64,000 nt of DNA from Latrodectus hesperus (lineage: Eukaryota; Arthropoda; Arachnida; Araneae; Theridiidae): contig CM075858.1 of assembly GCA_037975125.1 (NCBI GenBank), positions 66,502,140-66,566,139 on the forward strand, written 5' to 3'. Shown one piece after another: positions 59,645 to 64,000 of the stretch. The position numbers and the translations under genes are program-made. The notes under the pieces are model-generated. The model saw nothing but the letters and a program-made list of their open reading frames with translations. It was not told where the DNA came from and did no database searches. The number at the start of each line of letters is the position of its first letter. The first letter of the stretch is position 1.

Positions 59645-62600
59645 TACATACATACATAAGCTATTTTTTAAAATTTTCTCAGTTTATGATAAAGAAATTT
59701 GCGTCTACTTTTCATTACAGCAAATACAACTAATAATGCATAACTTTTGATTTTAAACATTATGATGTTTATGAAAAAAAGTATTATATGCAGTTTGTTA
59801 ACTTAGTTTTGCTAGCAGAATGAATTGGTTAAGAGGAAGGATTGCCATATCACACATATTTTATTTTTTTAAAGATATTTCTTGGTGCTTTTTCTTCTAA
59901 CCAAAAATGAAAGAAAAGATTTGTTCAAAATTAAAAAACAGGAGAAATAGAAACATAAGATATTTCATATTTGAAAACATGGAAGTAAAGTTCACATTTT
60001 GAAGTCCTACTAGCTGGTAAAGATTTAAATTCATTTCATTATGCACATGAAAATTGAAATACATATACATCTATTACAAAAATATTATGCAATCAGATTA
60101 TAGTAGAATGAACCTCAAATAAGAAACATGAGTTTACAAATCTACAACTTATTTTTTGATGTACTCTATAAAATATTTTTTAATTTCATCAAAATTATTC
60201 TAACGTAAAATTTAAAAAGATCTGCAAAACAAAATAATTTCTAAAATTTTAATTTTGAGTAATCAAGATTATACTTAAAGCAGCATTAATTATATAAAAA
60301 GGAAAACAATTTATAATTCTCACAAAGATGATTTTCATTTCTCATAAGGAAATGAATGATAAAAATACAAATTCATGAGGATAATTGCAAATTTACTCAC
60401 CTTTCTACCTTCCTAAACAATAAATGCAGCAAAAAAGAAAACGGTCAAATGTTATATAAAAAATACAATTTCTGCTAAAAAATTTTTATAATCAACAATT
60501 AATTTTTTTTACTTATGAAGTGAATTTATAGTATCTATATTCATATTTTTCCAATTTAATAAAAATTATCAACCTAATACAAGTGAAGTCATAGTGAGAA
60601 GTCAAGTAATAAGCTAGCATGTCATTAAAATTTACTTTGAAACCTTAACCCGGAAATTGTAGAATACATGAACATTAAAAAATTTCTCCGTTTCTGACAA
60701 AGTCTTTATAACAGATAGAAATCCCTAACAAGAAATAAGTTGGGGAGTTGTTAAAAAAATATCGGAGCAGATTCTTTCTCAATAAATCAAAAGTAACATA
60801 TTTTATCATTGATTGCAATTCATAATATAATACTAGTGTATGTTAGTGATTTTTTAAATCATAATAAGATTTTTAGGATCAGAATTATTTAGAAAAATTA
60901 AAATCTTTAGTAGATTTTTTAAAGATTAGAATCATTAAGTAATCTTGTCAAGGAACTAAATGTTTCCTTGCATATGCAAATGTTTAATTCATTATATTTA
61001 ATATTTTAGCATAAATAATTATGATACAACAAATTTTTTGATTTATAGTTATTTTCTGCACAGGAATTTACAGAAGATTCCAAATGACTACATGCATCCA
61101 CACTTGACAGGAATCAAAATCCTGAATTAATGAATGAAAGCACCAGAGCTCTAATTATTCAACAACCAATTTGGTACATTACTTAGTAATTTATGATAAG
61201 TATAAAACAAAAGGAAGAAATTTAAAAAGGTATATAGACAATTTTAATAATTACATTATAATAAAACTGAGATATCTTTACCTAATTCAAAGCTAAGAAA
61301 GTATATGCATTTTTAATATTTGAGTTACATTAAAAAGATTATTTAAAATGTTATATATAGATAAAAGTATAAAATAATTTTTATGACAAAAAAATGGTTT
61401 TGAACTTTTGTATATTTATCATCTCATTATAAATATTTTAATAATATAATGTTAAATAACATAATTTGCTTTTAATGATTGCAAACTTTGTGATTGAAAA
61501 TAACCTTCAAAGTAAATCATTTCTTTGTGTTGTAAAATAAGTAATTTAATTCTAACGGTAGGATAACTTTAATAAATACATTGAATTAAAATTTCAATAT
61601 AAGAAATGCAATCATTAAAACAACTAAATTGCTATGTGATTAGTTTATATATGTAAAATTAAATGTAATTTTTTTCAAAACAGTATAAAATTAAATAAAA
61701 ATGATTTCAGTTTATTTTTGAAGAAATATTGTGTTTATTATTATATTTATAATATAAATGTAAAAACTTTTCTAAAGCAAATCTAATGTTTAATGTTCCA
61801 TTAAATTAAAATAAGTGAAACATCACAATATTTAAGAAAAACATGCAAAATTTAAAAATAAATAATAGGATTAAAATAAAAAATAAACACGAAACATAGT
61901 TTTTTAAATAATTTAAATATTACTTAGAAAAGAAGCATTGATGTTTACAAAACATCTAAAACAGTAAAGGAAATTTACAGAATAAGAACAATAAATTTTA
62001 AGCAAGTTTTTTTATTTATAATTCAAACTTTAACCAACCATGAGGTGCTCTCCACAAAATACAAGCCAGAAACTGAGTAGTGATGCATAAAATATGCCTT
62101 GTCTGATGTCACTGAATAAGAGCATAAAAGGCATGTCAATCCACAATGACAAATATTCAAGTGGTACTGGTAAAAAAGAAATAAAAAAATTAGTACATTA
62201 AACAGCTTTACTTTTTTTGTTAAATTGTTTTTATGCCTTGTATATATTTCTAGAAAATGGTATAGGAAATTAACTTGAAAGCTTACAAATATTCATGATA
62301 AAAATTTACTTTTGGTTAAATTTTATAATCCATATAAAATTTACTTTATATAATTTTAAACATTCCATAATTTTATTGTTAAATATTATTAGCTATATGC
62401 ATTATGACTATTGAGCTATGACTACTCTAAAAAAATCATTATAAAGCTTAATGCATCACAAGTTACAGGAAAAATTGCTGACCTTTGATTTTTAAAGAAA
62501 ATATTAATAATTACTACTAATAATTCAGAAAAAGATGTTTATAATTTCTTTAAATTAGTTTTATCAATTGAATAATTATTAGTTAGTTTATATGTTTAGT

Positions 62601-63916
62601 GGGGCATTTATTATTTCCAATAAATAACCAAGAATTGATTTTCATATTGAATTAATTATAGTACAAAGAGGTCATATTAATTTTTATAATATAGAAATCC
62701 TTATTTATATAATTAGGATTTGCCCCATTATGATTTCATTTTACTTAAGAAGCAAATTCACGCAGAATTAACATGATTACAAATCTTTGCAGTCATACAA
62801 AAATTGGGAATTCAGCAAAGAAGCTGAATACCCTACAGCAGATTATGTCACTTTCTTCTCACAAGAGCTGATTCAATCAAACTTACTAATGTGGATTTTA
62901 AACCATATAAATGTCAATTCTTAAAGTGATGCCAAACTAACAAAATGAGATGCAAAAATATGCAGTTATTGAATTTATAGCTTAGCTTTTATCTTGTTCA
63001 TAAGTACAACTACAGAACCCTACATAATTTCAATATCTGTAGGATGTATGAATATAATCATAAAAACTTCATTTTGTACTTTCCGTTCAGATGAGATTTG
63101 AAATAAAATTTCTTTCATACACAATTCAAAATACAGTGAATTTTTATTTTACTAAACCAATATTATCAACTTTTTATTAAAGTTTTACTTAATAAGAAAT
63201 TTAGAAAATAAACGAGATTTTAAAGTAAATAATAATCATGAAGTTCTGAAGTATGTAAAGTGTACAACAATTACATGTTATTAATAAATAAGAAAAAGGA
63301 AATTGAACTATCCATTCACTGAACAACACAAAATAGCATAACTATAAATAAAACACAATTTTAAAATATTTTCACATTTTAAAAAAATTGCAACTCTAAA
63401 GTGCATTTATCATTACCTCATTTGAAAATCTCAATGTTAGAGAATTAAATTATTTGCATATTCACGTGTAAGTTATTAAAAAAATTGATACACACAAAAA
63501 AAAAGTTAATTTTGGGAGGTAAAAAGGATATGCTATTTTGAAAAAAAAAATGTTTTTTTTTTTGCACTAATTCTAAAGACAGTAGTTTCTTTTAACAGAA
63601 TAAATAGTAGAATTTAGTATTAGCAATTATAGAATAATCTTGTAAAACTATATGTTTACATTAATATTAAATCACAAATTAACGCTACAGTTGAGGAACT
63701 GTCTAAAGTTAAACTGTTACTCTTTTTAGCCTCAAGAAGTTTTTTTTATTTTATTTTTTAAGCTTTTTTTAATAAAATGTTATTGATATAATATTAAAAT
63801 ATTTAAAATTTCAATTGTAAAATAATATAAAGTGAATAAAATACTAACAATAATATGTTAAAAAAAGTAACTTACAATTCAAAAGACTGAGAGCAATTCC
63901 AAGAAACAGTAACATC
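46588..63916 (-). CDS. WLS: Wntless (Wnt cargo receptor), C-terminal half, eight exons
   Basis: Minus strand; coding segments in order are 63876-63916, 62039-62166, 55914-56011, 55652-55715, 55271-55414, 55105-55188, 53326-53476 and 46588-46712 (835 nt). Every junction is GT..AG and phase-compatible. The translation carries hallmark WLS stretches: [48 protein letters not shown], and [15 protein letters not shown] followed by [12 protein letters not shown] carries palmitoleated Wnt from the ER/Golgi to the cell surface. The window holds the later membrane helices and the cytosolic tail. The luminal Wnt-binding domain and signal sequence lie beyond 64000. A YEGI (Y-x-x-hydrophobic) endocytosis motif falls at the junction of 55271 and 55188. 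The tail ends AKKAAFD, unlike the KEAQE end known in mammals. Confidence 0.93.
47479..47538. repeat. (AT)n microsatellite
   Basis: About 30 AT dinucleotides, in the last WLS intron. Confidence 0.97.
47651..49552 (-). mobile_element. piggyBac-type element, internally deleted, in the last WLS intron
   Basis: TTAA target duplications flank it (47647-47650 and 49553-49556). The terminal repeats begin CCCTTTGACGCGC and CCCTTTAAATCGCGA. TTAA with CCCTTT ends is the piggyBac signature. The minus strand keeps two separated pieces of the transposase. An AT microsatellite (48857-48883) has grown within it. At 1.9 kb it is shorter than an autonomous element. Confidence 0.92.
48145..48745 (-). pseudogene. 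piggyBac transposase, N-terminal and C-terminal pieces only
   Basis: From the ATG at 48745 comes an acidic N-terminus ([12 protein letters not shown], typical of the family) up to [22 protein letters not shown] second frame (48148-48483) then has late-domain motifs: [47 protein letters not shown] and KWWH followed by a stop. About 300 residues holding the first catalytic Asp residues are missing between them. The cysteine-rich zinc finger at the C-terminus is also absent. So two deletions have occurred, and it cannot transpose by itself. Confidence 0.88.
50201..50314 (-). other. WLS: Candidate alternative (cassette) exon of WLS
   Basis: This 114-base, stop-free stretch on the minus strand ends at a GTGAGT donor (50195-50200). 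It starts after an AG (50315-50316) with a poor pyrimidine tract. Both edges fit phase 1, as does the WLS junction it would interrupt. It would insert 38 residues, very Lys/Arg-rich ([19 protein letters not shown]), into the cytosolic tail. Chance agreement of phase is about one in nine. The weak acceptor keeps confidence low. Confidence 0.25.
50409..50562 (-). repeat. tRNA-derived SINE, family 1, with 14-bp target duplication
   Basis: The perfect duplication ATTGAATTTAAAGG flanks it (50395-50408 and 50563-50576). On the minus strand the head is CTGCAGTCTAACGGTTAGCG (A box region) and then GGGTTCAAATCC (B box), followed by a short body with AATCCACTTTAAACTGTAAC. At 154 bp it is the best-preserved copy of the family and can serve as its reference. 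Confidence 0.9.
51808..52600 (+). mobile_element. LINE reduced to its two ends, 13-bp target duplication, in a WLS intron
   Basis: The perfect duplication AATTCTCCATTTT flanks it (51795-51807 and 52601-52613). The left 400 bases are a GC-rich leader with no frame, beginning CCTGGGGCCTGAGCAGCTAC. The right 250 bases encode the end of ORF2: [20 protein letters not shown], then [13 protein letters not shown], ending in SNWN and a stop at 52505. The tail is an (AAG) repeat. A full ORF1 and the reverse transcriptase are missing, so this is an internally deleted copy rather than a 5'-truncated one. Confidence 0.85.
53326..53476 (-). CDS. WLS: WLS exon with last membrane helix
   Basis: Acceptor ACTTTTACAG, donor TCAG|GTATCA. 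Fifty codons plus one base: [20 protein letters not shown], then [20 protein letters not shown], then [10 protein letters not shown]. This is the most conserved WLS block. The exon begins with the bases GTAAGT, so acceptor and a donor-like site adjoin (see findings). Confidence 0.93.
54825..54867. repeat. Perfect 20-bp inverted repeat with 3-base loop
   Basis: Arms 54825-54844 and 54848-54867, loop GCA, in the WLS intron between the exons at 53326 and 55105. Confidence 0.95.
55105..55188 (-). CDS. WLS: WLS exon, transmembrane segment
   Basis: Acceptor TGTTCCTAG, donor GTCAG|GTAAGT. Twenty-eight codons in phase 0: [10 protein letters not shown], then [18 protein letters not shown], one membrane helix. 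The first residues complete the YEGI motif begun in the previous exon. Confidence 0.93.
55271..55414 (-). CDS. WLS: WLS exon, transmembrane helix and cytosolic loop
   Basis: Acceptor CAAAAATAG, donor ATGAA|GTAAGT. Forty-eight codons in phase 0: a helix ([20 protein letters not shown]) then a basic loop ([20 protein letters not shown], then YYE). The pyrimidine tract is short, which lowers certainty only about the exact left edge. Confidence 0.92.
55652..55715 (-). CDS. WLS: WLS exon, short luminal loop
   Basis: Acceptor TATTTTTTAG, donor GTCT|GTATCC. One base plus 21 codons: [20 protein letters not shown], then S. The first base completes the Arg of CERG. Confidence 0.92.
55914..56011 (-). 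CDS. WLS: WLS exon, transmembrane helix
   Basis: Acceptor CTTTATTTTAG, donor GAAAG|GTAAAA. Thirty-two codons and two bases: [20 protein letters not shown], then [12 protein letters not shown]. Confidence 0.93.
58385..58562 (-). repeat. tRNA-derived SINE, family 1
   Basis: On the minus strand: AAGCTTCAGTTGAATTGTTA head, GGGTTCAAATACCACC B-box region, AATCCACTTTAAATTATAGG and CCCTCATGTGCAAAAAATGT body. More diverged than the copy at 50409. Confidence 0.75.
59594..59638. repeat. (AT)n microsatellite followed by ATAC repeats
   Basis: About 22 AT dinucleotides, then TATACATACATACATA. Confidence 0.95.
61030..61180 (-). repeat. Decayed SINE, family 1
   Basis: Recognised by TTTTCTGCACAGG, GATTCCAAATGACTACATGCA and CACCAGAGCTCTAA in the order of the family. 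The boxes are degenerate. Confidence 0.5.
62039..62166 (-). CDS. WLS: WLS exon, two membrane-associated segments
   Basis: Acceptor CTTTTTTACCAG, donor CATG|GTTGGT, a weak donor. Two bases complete Leu, then 42 codons: [20 protein letters not shown], then [20 protein letters not shown], then LM. Conservation with WLS is nearly complete in this block. Confidence 0.93.
63876..63916 (-). CDS. WLS: WLS short exon, membrane helix end
   Basis: Acceptor ATTATTTTACAG, donor GAATT|GTAAGT. Forty-one bases: one base finishing a codon, 13 codons ([13 protein letters not shown]) and one base starting Leu. This is the first WLS exon inside the window. Earlier exons lie beyond 64000. Confidence 0.88.
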
Positions 63917-64000
63917 CTGTAAAATAATACAAACATGCATATACAATACAGTTATTACACACATAATAAGGTTATAAAAACTTTAATTCAAAACATTAAA

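Larger units (their letters stand above)
56012..62038 (-). other. 6-kb WLS intron
   Basis: Phase-0 intron from GTTGGT to TTTTAG on the minus strand. It holds SINEs at 58385-58562 and 61030-61180 and AT repeats at 57127-57141 and 59594-59638. Otherwise it is AT-rich. Confidence 0.75.

Overview
The window is AT-rich eukaryotic DNA with widely spaced exons, long introns and many transposon copies. The reverse-transcriptase/RNase H tails of the LINEs, the tRNA-headed SINEs and the Tc1, mariner, hAT and piggyBac copies together suggest an arthropod, most likely an arachnid such as a spider. The species is inferred from style only.

Layout. Three host genes are visible. (1) A plus-strand gene runs from about 24.9 kb to 41.1 kb. 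It has five phase-compatible coding exons (24946-26464, 28213-29582, 30965-31262, 34204-34521, 41014-41056) and encodes about 1,180 residues of a mostly disordered, proline/serine-rich protein with an acidic stretch and a basic helical stretch. I do not recognise the family. A GC-richer patch at 360-640 contains an open frame starting at 437 with a strong splice donor after 545 in the right phase, so it may be the first exon, across a 24-kb intron. (2) A single-exon, four-helix membrane protein of the TMEM216/TMEM80 family (37650-38072, plus strand) lies inside the last intron of gene 1. (3) The 3' half of Wntless (WLS, the Wnt cargo receptor) lies on the minus strand from 63916 down to 46588, in eight exons whose phases all agree. 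Its 5' half is beyond the right edge. Genes 1 and 3 converge, with about 5 kb of AT-rich DNA between their stop codons.

Transposons. The left 25 kb is mostly intergenic or first-intron DNA. It holds two hAT copies with 8-bp target duplications (3252-4663 and 7356-8267, the second carrying a nested LINE), a SINE that ends in an eight-unit, 100-bp array inside one 14-bp target duplication (8972-9934), a 5'-truncated LINE (14451-14728), a rearranged mariner with two inverted copies of its 3' end (16738-17656), an apparently intact mariner-type element with unusual D-D-46-D spacing and ITRs of about 85-90 bp (17691-18966), and a dead Tc1 copy (22466-23681). In the genes, tandem arrays fill parts of introns of gene 1; one array repeats a copy of the downstream splice acceptor four times. 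The introns of WLS hold a doubly deleted piggyBac copy (47651-49552), a LINE reduced to its two ends (51808-52600) and tRNA-derived SINEs.

I found no CRISPR array, rRNA gene or free-standing tRNA gene. I saw no wholly new biological system. The most novel items are the D-D-46-D mariner, the snap-back mariner, the splice-acceptor array, the array trapped inside a SINE target duplication and the nested TMEM216-like gene. All coordinates and splice sites were read by eye, without alignment or expression data.
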